Below are positions 44,704 to 52,003 of a stretch of 64,000 nt of DNA, piece by piece. Position numbers and translations under genes: made by a program. The notes beneath the pieces were generated by a model. It was not told the origin of the DNA and did no database searches. It was given only the letters and a program-made list of their open reading frames with translations. Every line of letters starts with the position of its first letter. The first letter of the stretch is position 1. The DNA comes from Streptomyces sp. S.PB5 (GTDB lineage: Bacteria > Actinomycetota > Actinomycetes > Streptomycetales > Streptomycetaceae), in contig NZ_JAQMWP010000013.1 in assembly GCF_030403745.1 (NCBI RefSeq), forward strand, positions 124,001 to 188,000, written 5' to 3'.

Positions 44704-45501
44704 ATGACCGCCCCGATACCCAGAGACATCCCGGACCTGCCCGCGGTCCCGGGCGTACCCGCGCTGCCGCCCTCCCCCGTCCCCGCCACAGCGGTGGTGG
44801 CCCCCGTACGCCGCCCGCTGACCGCCGCGTACCGCCTGCTGGTCGCCCTCGCGGCCGCCGCGGCCGTGACGATCGACCTGATCCTCGGCAGCCCGACCCG
44901 CGTACTGAGCTATTTCTCGGTCCAGAGCGCGATCCTGCTGGCGCTGGTCTTCACGGTGTCGGCGAAACGCGCGTGGAGCGCCCGGCGCCCCCTGTCCGGA
45001 ACCCTGACCGGCGCGACACTCCTCTACGTCCTGATCACGGCCTCGGTGTACCACCTGCTTCTGGCCGACGCGGCGACACCGTTCTCCATGACCGGCGGCA
45101 CGACGCCCCCGACCGGCTGGCAGGCCCTGGCGAACCACGCCCTCCATACGGCGATCCCAATCGCGGCGGTCGTGGACTGGCTGCTCCTGACCCCACCCGG
45201 CCGCCTCCACCTCCGCCGGGCGGCGACCTGGCTCCTCTATCCCCTGGCCTACCTGGCCTTCTCCTTCACCCGAGGCGAACTGCTCCTCCCCGGCACACCG
45301 GCCCGCTACCTCTACCCCTTCCTCGACGTCGACCTCCACGGCTACAAGAGCGTCCTCGGCAACGCCCTCCTCCTCGGCCTCTCCTTCTACGCCCTCGCCG
45401 TCCTCCTCGTGGCCCTCGACCACGCCCGCCCCAACCCCATCCGCCACCGCTCCCATCACCACGCCAAAACCGGATTTCGTCTCCAGCCACCGGTGGGCTA
45501 A
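44704..45501 (+). CDS. Pr6Pr family membrane protein
   Basis: 265 residues. A Pro-rich cytoplasmic N-terminus is followed by six hydrophobic helices, with conserved features such as LSYFSVQSAILLAL, ALANHALHTAIPIAAVVDWLL and RYLYPFLDVDLHGYK. These match the Pr6Pr family of six-helix proteins with conserved Pro. The function is unknown. It ends 42 bp before tRNA-Pro, with no clear terminator between. Confidence 0.85.
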   Translation: MTAPIPRDIPDLPAVPGVPALPPSPVPATAVVAPVRRPLTAAYRLLVALAAAAAVTIDLILGSPTRVLSYFSVQSAILLALVFTVSAKRAWSARRPLSGTLTGATLLYVLITASVYHLLLADAATPFSMTGGTTPPTGWQALANHALHTAIPIAAVVDWLLLTPPGRLHLRRAATWLLYPLAYLAFSFTRGELLLPGTPARYLYPFLDVDLHGYKSVLGNALLLGLSFYALAVLLVALDHARPNPIRHRSHHHAKTGFRLQPPVG

Positions 45502-45543
45502 AGTAAACGTCGTCGCCGCGACAAGCAGGACTAGCAGCGACAT

Positions 45544-45617
45544 CGGGGTGTAGCGCAGCTTGGCAGCGCGCTTCGTTCGGGACGAAGAGGTCGTGGGTTC
45601 AAATCCCGCCACCCCGA
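45544..45617 (+). tRNA. tRNA-Pro (anticodon CGG)
   Basis: A 74-nt cloverleaf. The acceptor stem CGGGGTG pairs with CACCCCG, the discriminator is A, and the anticodon stem CTTCG/CGAAG carries the loop TTCGGGA with anticodon CGG. The T arm contains GGTTCAAATCC. CCA is not encoded. Its 3' part is the integration site of the adjacent element, and the element restores an intact tRNA. Confidence 0.95.
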
Positions 45618-45618
45618 C
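45574..45618 (+). repeat. attL: 45-bp direct repeat inside tRNA-Pro
   Basis: Identical over 45 bp to 52986-53030. It covers part of the anticodon stem, the anticodon loop, the T arm and the acceptor 3' strand. The bases before (T versus G) and after (G versus A) differ, which defines the ends. Confidence 0.95.
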
Positions 45619-45670
45619 GCAGGTCAGAGGGCCATTCGCATGATCGCGAATGGCCCTCTTTCATGCCCAC

Positions 45671-45691
45671 GGGGCCAAACGGGGGGCCAAA
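45671..45691 (+). repeat. 21-bp subterminal repeat, left copy
   Basis: A sequence beginning ggggccaaacggggggccaa lies 52 bp inside the left att repeat, between att and the integrase gene. An identical copy in the same orientation lies inside the right end. Each copy itself holds two ggggccaaa half-units. It is a candidate integrase arm-type site. Confidence 0.8.
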
Positions 45692-45700
45692 CGAATTTGA

Positions 45701-46906
45701 TCAGGCCACCGCGTCGCCCTCTTCCTCGCCCTCCGCGTCCTCCCCTTCCTGATCTTCGGCGAAGATGTGATCCATCGCTTCGGCACCCTGCGTGATCACG
45801 GGCCGGAGCTGCTTGCGGTAGACCGCCTCTGTGGTCGCCTGACTGCTGTGACCGACCAAGAGCGCGATCCGTTCCAGGGGGATGCCGTGATCGGAGAGCA
45901 GGGACACGAAGCTGTGCCGGAGTTCCCGCGGCGTCCACTCCGGCTTCAGTCCGGCCTTCTTCACGATGGCCTTGAAGTCTCGCCGGACGTTGGCCGCGTC
46001 AAGCGCCTCGCCGCTCCGAGTCGTGAAAACGCGGCCGGTCGGGCTCCACTCCATCCCTCTCGATGCCCGCTCCTGCTTCTGCCATCGCATGTGCTCTTCG
46101 AGGACGTCGACCACCTGCTTCGGCAGAGCGATGGTCCGGCGGCTCTTCCTGGTCTTGGTCTCACCGTGCTTGCGCACCGAACGCCACACCGCGACGTGAG
46201 GCGGGATGCCGTCCGTCGTCTCCAGGAAGACGTGATCCCAGGTGAGGGGCCGCGCCTCTTCCGTGCGCACACCGCTGAGCAGCGAGAGCACGAGGTAGGC
46301 GTACAGCCGTGACGGACGCGCGGCGGTGAGCACGGCTTTCGCCTGCTCCAGGTTCAGTGCCTTGCTCGGTCGGCCGGGGCGCCCCTCCGGAGCGGTGACG
46401 AGTAGGGCGACGTTCCGCGCAGCCTTGTCCCTGCGCTGAGCGTGTGCGATGGAGCGGCGCAGGATGGCGAGCAGGTCACGCAGGCTTCGCGTCGCAAGGA
46501 ATTCGGCCCTGTCGTCCAACCAGTCGTCAACGTCGTCCGCGCTGAGTTCCTTCAGCTTGGCCTTGCCGATGAACGGGATCAGGTGCTTGTTCGCCATCGA
46601 GCGGTTCTTGCCGATGGTGCCCTTCTCGTCGCGCCCCTTAAGCCCGCGCTCCAACCAGTCGTTCACCGCGTCGGCCACGGTGTAGTTGGCCGGCGCCTTG
46701 ACGCCCGTCTGCACCTCCTTCTTCAAGTCCCGGATCTTCTGGCGGACTTCGGTCTTCGTCTTGCCGTACACCTTCGGTCGACGGCGCTTGCCGTTCGGGC
46801 CGTGTCCCAGGGAGACGGCCCCCACGAAACTCTTCTTGGCCGGGTCCCAGTAGATGGTGTCCGCACCATGGCCAGCCCTTTGGGCGCGCTTCGGGGTGTC
46901 GGTCAT
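45701..46906 (-). CDS. Tyrosine recombinase (integrase) of the element
   Basis: 401 residues from ATG 46906, which has GGAGG 11 nt upstream; ATG 46924 is also in frame. It has an N-terminal arm-binding domain (YWDPAKKSFVGAVSLGHGPNGKRRRPKVYG), a SAM-like core-binding domain, then the catalytic domain. Catalytic residues are Arg in LLSGVRTEEA, HxxR in TPRELRHSF, His in LVGHSSQATTEAVY and the nucleophile Tyr in that last segment. The C-terminus is very acidic. It integrates and excises the element at tRNA-Pro. Confidence 0.95.
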   Translation of the reverse strand: MTDTPKRAQRAGHGADTIYWDPAKKSFVGAVSLGHGPNGKRRRPKVYGKTKTEVRQKIRDLKKEVQTGVKAPANYTVADAVNDWLERGLKGRDEKGTIGKNRSMANKHLIPFIGKAKLKELSADDVDDWLDDRAEFLATRSLRDLLAILRRSIAHAQRRDKAARNVALLVTAPEGRPGRPSKALNLEQAKAVLTAARPSRLYAYLVLSLLSGVRTEEARPLTWDHVFLETTDGIPPHVAVWRSVRKHGETKTRKSRRTIALPKQVVDVLEEHMRWQKQERASRGMEWSPTGRVFTTRSGEALDAANVRRDFKAIVKKAGLKPEWTPRELRHSFVSLLSDHGIPLERIALLVGHSSQATTEAVYRKQLRPVITQGAEAMDHIFAEDQEGEDAEGEEEGDAVA

Positions 46907-46980
46907 GCTCTGTCGTGCCTCCATAGGACAGGGCCGCGCCCTGAAGGACGCGGCCCTGTGGAACTCGGGTGATGGGAAGT

Positions 46981-47190
46981 TCAGGCGGTGGCTTCTGCCT
47001 CACGCTTGAGGAGTTCGACGTACCGCTCGATGTACTCCGGCGGCACGAGACGGCGACGGCCGATGCGGACGGTCTGAAGTCGTCCGAGGCGTATCTCCTC
47101 GTAGACCATCGAGCGTCCGATCCTGAGAGCCTTGGCCGCCTCTTCCGGGCGGTAGAGGAGCTGTTCGGCGGGTTCAGCAATGGTGGCCAT
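46981..47190 (-). CDS. Excisionase-like winged-HTH protein
   Basis: 69 residues from ATG 47190, with GAGGAGG upstream. LLYRPEEAAKALRIGRSMVYEEIRLGRLQTVRIGRRRLVP is the MerR/Xis-type helix-turn-helix and wing of small excisionases. It is placed directly upstream of the integrase gene, as expected. It probably controls excision direction and may also bind the repeat array just upstream. Confidence 0.9.
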   Translation of the reverse strand: MATIAEPAEQLLYRPEEAAKALRIGRSMVYEEIRLGRLQTVRIGRRRLVPPEYIERYVELLKREAEATA

Positions 47191-47245
47191 GCGGCGGTGC
47201 CTCCTCGGCAGGGCTCCGGGGGCGGTGGCCCCCTTCCTGTCAGGT

Positions 47246-47462
47246 CCGCTACTTCCGCTACCTCCGCTACCGCCCTGGTCAGGGGCATGATCCAGGTAGC
47301 GGATAGGGGCAGCGGTAGCGGATGGAGCCGCTACCGGCCCCGGATTCGTGGCCACGGGGCGGGTAGCGGATGGGGTGTTGCGGTAGCGGATGCGGAGCGG
47401 CTTGCCGCTACCCAGAAACCGCCTCTGAGCTGCCCGGTAGCGGAAGTAGCGGAAGTAGCGGA
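47246..47462. repeat. Array of 9-bp iterons (GGTAGCGGA / TCCGCTACC)
   Basis: At least eleven copies of a 9-bp unit are present. Three tandem reverse copies lie at 47245-47271, and single copies in both orientations lie near 47295, 47314, 47328, 47362, 47382 and 47404. Three tandem forward copies lie at 47436-47462. The array spans the xis-ATPase gap and the 3' end of the ATPase gene. Tandem sets at both ends face each other. It resembles plasmid iterons or a multi-site operator. A partial unit follows near 47480. Confidence 0.85.
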
Positions 47463-48583
47463 CTTTCCGCGGGGGGTGGGCAGTAGCGCTGCCACGCGTC
47501 GTGCAGATCGCTCGCGTAGTAGCCCTTCATGACGCTCCCGCCTGCCTTGATGTTGCGGGCCGCGATGGGGGTGTTGTCCGCGGTCATGTACTCCCGCAGT
47601 ATCCTCGACAGCCCGCGAGCATCGAGCGCCTTGCCGCTCATGTCCGCCCACGGCGCCTCTTCGAGGCTGTGCAGCCTGTCGAGGATGGCGACGGTGGGCA
47701 GGCGGTCGATGCCGTTGAACACGTAGTCGCGCAGGTCGGTCAACAGCCGGATACCGACGCTGCCCTTGTCGCTGGTCTTGGCCGCGTTCACCAGCTCGAT
47801 GCACGCGGCGCGGGCTCGCTCCGGCCAGGCGCCGCCCGCCGCATCCGCCACGGCGAGCAGGGGTTCCCACACGTCCGCAGGCCGGTCGCTGATGCCCTCC
47901 GGCAGTGCCGGGAACACCCCGTCGACCAGGTGGCGGATGGACTGTGCCCAGGTGGCTAGCCGGTCGCGCAGCGCGTGGCCTTCCTTCTCGTGGATGCGCT
48001 GCCGGAACGGCTCCACCTGCTCGTTCGGCGCGCGGCGGCGCATGCGGACGATGACCGAGCGCGTGAGGATCGTGTCCGGCAGCGAGCCGAGACCAGCGAC
48101 CGCGACTCCGCAGAACGACGGGAACTCCTGTACCTGTTGGTTGGAGCCGTCGCCTACGCAGCGCCACATAACGCCGGAGCGTCGGTGACCTGCGTTCAGG
48201 AAGCCTCGAAGCTGTTCGTTCTCTCCGGCCTTGGGGCTAAAGATGGTGTCGATCTCGTCGAACAGGATCGTGGGCCGCCCCTCCATCCCGGACACCGCAC
48301 GGAAGAGCGCGGAGGCGGAGGCGTTGACCGCGACCATCGGTTGCGGCACGAGGGTTTCCACGATCTCCAGCGCGCGGGACTTGCCGGAACCCGGCTCCGG
48401 GGAGAGGAACGCGAGCCGCGGTGTGGAGTCGAAGCAGTCGAGCAGGTGCGCGTGTGCGTCCCACAGCGTCACGGCGACGTACGCGGCTTCGAGGGGGAAG
48501 ATGTTGAAGCGCCGGTGGAAGGCTTCCACCTCATCGAGCAGTGCGGAGCCGTCCATGGCGGGTGCCGACGGATTGGTGCTCAT
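47408..48583 (-). CDS. DUF3631-type P-loop ATPase of the element
   Basis: 391 residues from ATG 48583, with GGGAGG upstream. Walker A is LSPEPGSGKSRALEIVE, Walker B is RPTILFDEIDTIFS and sensor-like residues follow. A C-terminal helical domain contains LSRILREYMTADNTPIAARNIK. It matches DUF3631 proteins, which are common on actinobacterial integrative elements and often sit beside or fused to primase-polymerase domains; here no primase domain is present. It is probably a replication or mobilisation helicase-like ATPase. The last codons run through the iterons, giving a repeated LLPLLPLP C-terminus. Confidence 0.85.
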   Translation of the reverse strand: MSTNPSAPAMDGSALLDEVEAFHRRFNIFPLEAAYVAVTLWDAHAHLLDCFDSTPRLAFLSPEPGSGKSRALEIVETLVPQPMVAVNASASALFRAVSGMEGRPTILFDEIDTIFSPKAGENEQLRGFLNAGHRRSGVMWRCVGDGSNQQVQEFPSFCGVAVAGLGSLPDTILTRSVIVRMRRRAPNEQVEPFRQRIHEKEGHALRDRLATWAQSIRHLVDGVFPALPEGISDRPADVWEPLLAVADAAGGAWPERARAACIELVNAAKTSDKGSVGIRLLTDLRDYVFNGIDRLPTVAILDRLHSLEEAPWADMSGKALDARGLSRILREYMTADNTPIAARNIKAGGSVMKGYYASDLHDAWQRYCPPPAESPLLPLLPLPGSSEAVSG

Positions 48584-48936
48584 GCCGCCTGCCTCCCTTC
48601 CTGGTTGGTGCGGAGCGGGCATGCGTCGCGGTGGGCGGTGTGGTCTTCGATCAGGGCGAGCACCTTCGTGTGACCGACGGCGCTGCGGTCCCTGCCGCAC
48701 AGGCACTTCGAGGTGGCGGTAGGCACGGCGCCGCGTGGTGCGCAGATGCACAGCCACGCGACCGGGTACCGGCCGTCTCCCTCGTGCGGGTCAGGACGAA
48801 GAGCAGAAGGGACGCCCTTGCGGGCGGCGCCTTTCGGCTCGCCCACGGCCGGACCGAGCGCGGCTTGTGCGGCGGCACGCGGCACGGTCGGGGTGGCGGG
48901 AAGGCTCTTCAGTGCAGGGCTGGGCGGAGCGCTCAT
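48580..48936 (-). CDS. Small Cys/His-rich protein of the element
   Basis: 118 residues from ATG 48936; the frame is open to 49020, and the start is uncertain. It overlaps the ATPase gene by ATGA, supporting that it is real. The C-terminal half has CICAPRG, CLCGRDRSAVG and HTAHRDACP, a Cys/His set likely to bind zinc. The N-terminal part is Ala/Pro-rich and may have been joined from other sequence. The function is unknown; proteins like this occur beside DUF3631 genes. Confidence 0.65.
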   Translation of the reverse strand: MSAPPSPALKSLPATPTVPRAAAQAALGPAVGEPKGAARKGVPSALRPDPHEGDGRYPVAWLCICAPRGAVPTATSKCLCGRDRSAVGHTKVLALIEDHTAHRDACPLRTNQEGRQAA

Positions 48937-49141
48937 GCGTGAGGGCGACCTGGAGCAGGCACTCATCTTGGGGGAGCGGGCTCTCGAAGGGGACCGACAG
49001 TCGGTGCCATCGCTCATCATGACCAGTCGCGAGCTTGCAGCCGAGATGCGGCGCCGATACGCCGCAGAACCTGCGGCGCAGGACTACCTCGGCCGGCTCC
49101 ACTCATTGGCACAGGAGAAGCCTGGCTTCATGCCCCGATGA
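48935..49141 (+). pseudogene. 3' fragment of a TPR-type (XRE-associated) regulator
   Basis: The plus strand encodes MREGDLEQALILGERALEG, then RQSVPSLIMTSRELAAEMRRRY and a short tail ending GFMPR. This is the characteristic C-terminal end of Streptomyces helix-turn-helix regulators with tetratricopeptide repeats. The N-terminal DNA-binding part is absent, and the 5' side runs into the minus-strand small gene. It looks like a truncated remnant. Confidence 0.65.
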
Positions 49142-49257
49142 GGTTCAGACCGGACGATCACCAGCCCAGGGCTTATTGTCCTGGGCTGATCCTTGCCGTG
49201 GACGAGAGCTGGGCAACGCACCAAACATCCGAGCATTCGTTCAAATCTGCGTATCCC

Positions 49258-49287
49258 ATGACATGCAAGGAGCTCTGGCTCTATAGT
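49258..49287 (+). promoter_or_regulatory. Housekeeping-type promoter of the cargo operon
   Basis: ATGACA (49258-49263) and TATAGT (49282-49287) match the -35 and -10 consensus at five of six positions each, with an 18-bp spacer. The start codon of the SLATT gene is about 36 nt downstream. This is the best sigma-70-type promoter I see in the window. Confidence 0.7.
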
Positions 49288-49322
49288 GTGCCAACTGCAT
49301 GCGCAACCTGTTCGGAGCATAA

Positions 49323-50249
49323 GTGGCGCCCCTTGAGCAAGGTCTCACCGAAGCGGACTTCCCAGACATTTATCGCTCTGCAGATTCTGCTTCCCTAGAG
49401 GGCCAGAAAAGGTATCTGAAGTATACCAAACTGCGGCTCTATTTCGTAATCTCCGCCGCTACAGCCAGCGCGCTATCCACTGGAATTTCAAGCACGGGAA
49501 TTCAGAAAACCCTGATAGCCCTTTCACTATTTTCCTTCCTAGTGGCATCCGCTGCCGAGATTGTTTTGCTCAGCATCAGTCCGGAGGAATCTTGGTACCA
49601 CGGACGCGCCGTGGCGGAATCCGTAAAAACTCTGACATGGAAATTTGCGGTCTGTGCAGATCCATTCTCCCGCCCCGTTGAAGCGGCAGATTCCGAGCGC
49701 CTCTTTCTTCAACAGCTCACCGAAATCGTAGCCGAATCGCCGATATTCGTCGACTACAGCTCGACCGGGTCGCAGCAAATTACTCCAAAAATGAGGGAAC
49801 TACGTGGAGCAGACTTGGAAACCCGCCGGATGGCCTACCGTGATGGGCGAGTTGAGGACCAAAGAATCTGGTATTCAGGAAGTGCCAAGAAAAATGAGCG
49901 TAACGCCCTAAGGTGGCGTATTGCTCTAGTTGTTTTGGAACTTCTGGGAGCTACCGGAGCCCTACTTATTTTGCTTAACGTGACCAATCTAGACGTGGGT
50001 AGTGCACTAGCCGCAGGTGTAGCCGCCGGCGGGGCGTGGATTGGGGTAAAGCAGTACGACAGCCTAGCGAGCGCCTACTCATTGACTGCTACAGAGTTGG
50101 CACTTGTCCGCGCAGAGGCAGAACAGGTAACAGATGACACATCTTGGTCCAAGTACGTCATCTCTGCAGAACAGGCGATTAGCAGGGAGCACACTATGTG
50201 GCTGGCTCGGCGAGCACGTGTAAGAATGCCCCGAAGGAGATCGGCGTAA
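49323..50249 (+). CDS. SLATT/DUF4231-type membrane protein
   Basis: 308 residues from a GTG with GGAG about 7 nt upstream. Two helical hairpins are visible: membrane segments near 40-56 and 62-84, and again near 198-218 and 226-243. Motifs around them include SLEGQKRYLKYTKLRL, SWYHGRAVAESVKTLTWKF and AYRDGRVEDQRIWYSGSA. C-terminal SAEQAISREHTMWLARR is the hallmark end of SLATT domains. SLATT proteins were predicted as 2-TM pore-forming effectors of nucleotide-signalled conflict systems. This protein seems to hold a DUF4231-like and a SLATT unit in tandem. Codon use and GC are far lower than in the flanks. Confidence 0.8.
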   Translation: MAPLEQGLTEADFPDIYRSADSASLEGQKRYLKYTKLRLYFVISAATASALSTGISSTGIQKTLIALSLFSFLVASAAEIVLLSISPEESWYHGRAVAESVKTLTWKFAVCADPFSRPVEAADSERLFLQQLTEIVAESPIFVDYSSTGSQQITPKMRELRGADLETRRMAYRDGRVEDQRIWYSGSAKKNERNALRWRIALVVLELLGATGALLILLNVTNLDVGSALAAGVAAGGAWIGVKQYDSLASAYSLTATELALVRAEAEQVTDDTSWSKYVISAEQAISREHTMWLARRARVRMPRRRSA

Positions 50250-50254
50250 ATTCT

Positions 50255-50866
50255 GTGGCCAACTACTACGCAAATGAGCAGGCGAAGCGGGAGCTTCGTC
50301 AGATCTCGGCACGCTATGCGGGATCTAGCGAAACAGCCACTCGGCACAAATGTTTCATCAGCTACCACGGTGCCAACGCTACAGAGGTTCTCTCTTTCGT
50401 TAAGCGATTCGAGCACATCTTCATTCCTCGGGTGATCGGCGTCACCGATGACGACCCCAGGATTAACAGTGACGACGTTGACTATGTCATGGATACGATC
50501 CGAGAAAAATACCTATCGGACTCAACCGTCACAATCCTAATGGTTGGCAGTTGCACTTGGTCGCGAAAATTCATTGACTGGGAAATCTACAGTTCGTTGA
50601 GGCGTGACAAGGTAAACCGCTTGAACGGTCTAATGGGTATCGAACTTCCCAGCGTGGCGCAGGCGGGCGCGACACTTCAAAGCAGGTTCAGTGACAACCT
50701 ACCTAAGGGGGAGGGAGAGGAGGGGTACGCACGCTACTGGTCATACCCTCGGACTGACCAGGCTTTGCGCGACTGCATTCAAGATGCCTTCAACGCCCGC
50801 CAGCAAAGAGATCATTTGATTCGTAACGCGCGCCAACGCCGGCAGAGAGATTCGACATGCCCGTGA
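50255..50866 (+). CDS. TIR-like DUF1863/ThsB-type protein
   Basis: 203 residues from GTG 50255; an upstream ATG (50198) overlapping the previous gene would add 19. KCFISYHGANATEVLSFVK opens a TIR-like fold, followed by VIGVTDDDPRINSDDVDYVM, IREKYLSDSTVTILMVGSC and TWSRKFIDWEIYSSL. This pattern is the DUF1863 (MTH538-type) TIR family, to which ThsB of the Thoeris antiphage system belongs. ThsB-type proteins make cyclic ADP-ribose-like signals from NAD+. No ThsA (SIR2 or Macro-SLOG) gene is present; the SLATT protein could be the effector instead. Confidence 0.8.
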   Translation: MANYYANEQAKRELRQISARYAGSSETATRHKCFISYHGANATEVLSFVKRFEHIFIPRVIGVTDDDPRINSDDVDYVMDTIREKYLSDSTVTILMVGSCTWSRKFIDWEIYSSLRRDKVNRLNGLMGIELPSVAQAGATLQSRFSDNLPKGEGEEGYARYWSYPRTDQALRDCIQDAFNARQQRDHLIRNARQRRQRDSTCP

Positions 50867-50915
50867 AAGGGCCGTCGATACATCTAATCACATCGTGACA
50901 CCCAAGGAAGATGTC

Positions 50916-51764
50916 ATGGACGAGATCGCTTTTGTGGCTATGAAATTCGAAAGTGATCCTTGGCGGGATAAGAAGTACCTAGCCATCTCTGACGTATTAA
51001 GTGAGGCAGGCTTCAAAGCGCTGCGCGCCGATGAGATTCGCACCTCTGGCATATCCATGAATGAGGTAACAAATTATCTCCGGAATGCCAACCTCGTCGT
51101 TGTGGATATCTCAGGGCAGTCTCTTAACGTATCCTACGAATTGGGATATTGCCATGGAATCGGGAGGGACTCGGAAAACGTCATTCTACTATGCAAGGAA
51201 GGAGTTAATATCCCATTTAACTATGCGCACTACAGACATAACATGTACAGAGATTTGCGTCACCTGCGCACAATTCTAAGATACCGGCTGGAGATCTCAA
51301 CCCCGCTCACAGACGATCAGCTGGGATACGCCTTTTCCATTACTGACCTTTCTCGTACCTACGGTGCCACGGTAGCCGAGGCAGTACTGGATTCTCTGCG
51401 GGCAATGAGCTTCACAGGTCGTTGCGAGTATTACGCAGGCGACACACTTCCGGGGCTTTATGTCGTTGGCCTCGCTGTGAAAGGTGCCTCCCGCAGGCAG
51501 AAGTTCGACGATAGATGGTGGATGAAGCTTAGACAGTTGGTCGCAAGAAACCTGGATGAGGGCGAAAGCACATGCAAGCTTGACGAGATTTTGTCTGAGT
51601 ACGCAGAAGTAAGAGCATTCCGTCAGCAGCTGCTGCCACGAGGCGTAGCCGAGTTCGCCGATGGGCACCCGAAGCAGCTCCTAAGACCAGCTGAAGAAGA
51701 TTCTTGGTTTTCCGGTGCAATTCTGGACAGGCTGCAGCCCGAAAGGGAAACGGGTCAGGAATAA
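50916..51764 (+). CDS. 2-deoxyribosyltransferase-like (NDT/TIR-like fold) protein
   Basis: 282 residues from ATG 50916, with AAGGAAG upstream; GTG 50895 is also in frame. The N-terminal ~120 residues start IAFVAMKFESDPW and include GFKALRADEIRTSGISMNEV, LVVVDISGQSLNVSYELGY and VILLCKEG. This is the pattern of nucleoside 2-deoxyribosyltransferase-like proteins, which cleave or sense N-glycosidic bonds and are frequent in bacterial conflict systems. The C-terminal ~150 residues are not recognised (LPGLYVVGLAVKG is one feature). It is the last gene of the three-gene cargo operon, 49 nt after the TIR-like gene. Confidence 0.72.
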   Translation: MDEIAFVAMKFESDPWRDKKYLAISDVLSEAGFKALRADEIRTSGISMNEVTNYLRNANLVVVDISGQSLNVSYELGYCHGIGRDSENVILLCKEGVNIPFNYAHYRHNMYRDLRHLRTILRYRLEISTPLTDDQLGYAFSITDLSRTYGATVAEAVLDSLRAMSFTGRCEYYAGDTLPGLYVVGLAVKGASRRQKFDDRWWMKLRQLVARNLDEGESTCKLDEILSEYAEVRAFRQQLLPRGVAEFADGHPKQLLRPAEEDSWFSGAILDRLQPERETGQE

Positions 51765-52003
51765 GCAGCTACTCCGGCCCGTCCTCCTCAGCGCGTAGCC
51801 CGCTGTCGGTTCCTGGCGCCTCCGGCATCCATACCGCCCTACACCGAGGTCCGTTGGCCGCAGGCGAGCAGAAAGTCGCGGTGCATGCGAGCAGCCGCCA
51901 TCGTCTCTAACCCTCGGACAATCGCAACCTGCTGGAATGTGCTGGCGACCCGGGTATGCGTAAACGAGATGGCTCCAGGGGCCGCGTGGACTACCGTGTA
52001 GTC

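Noticed and set aside
47246-47462. CRISPR-like array
   Set aside because: Units are only 9 bp, occur in both orientations and have no constant-length spacers. No cas gene is present.
49323-51764. Classical Thoeris system
   Set aside because: A ThsB-like TIR is present, but there is no ThsA with SIR2 or Macro/SLOG domains, so the label would be wrong.
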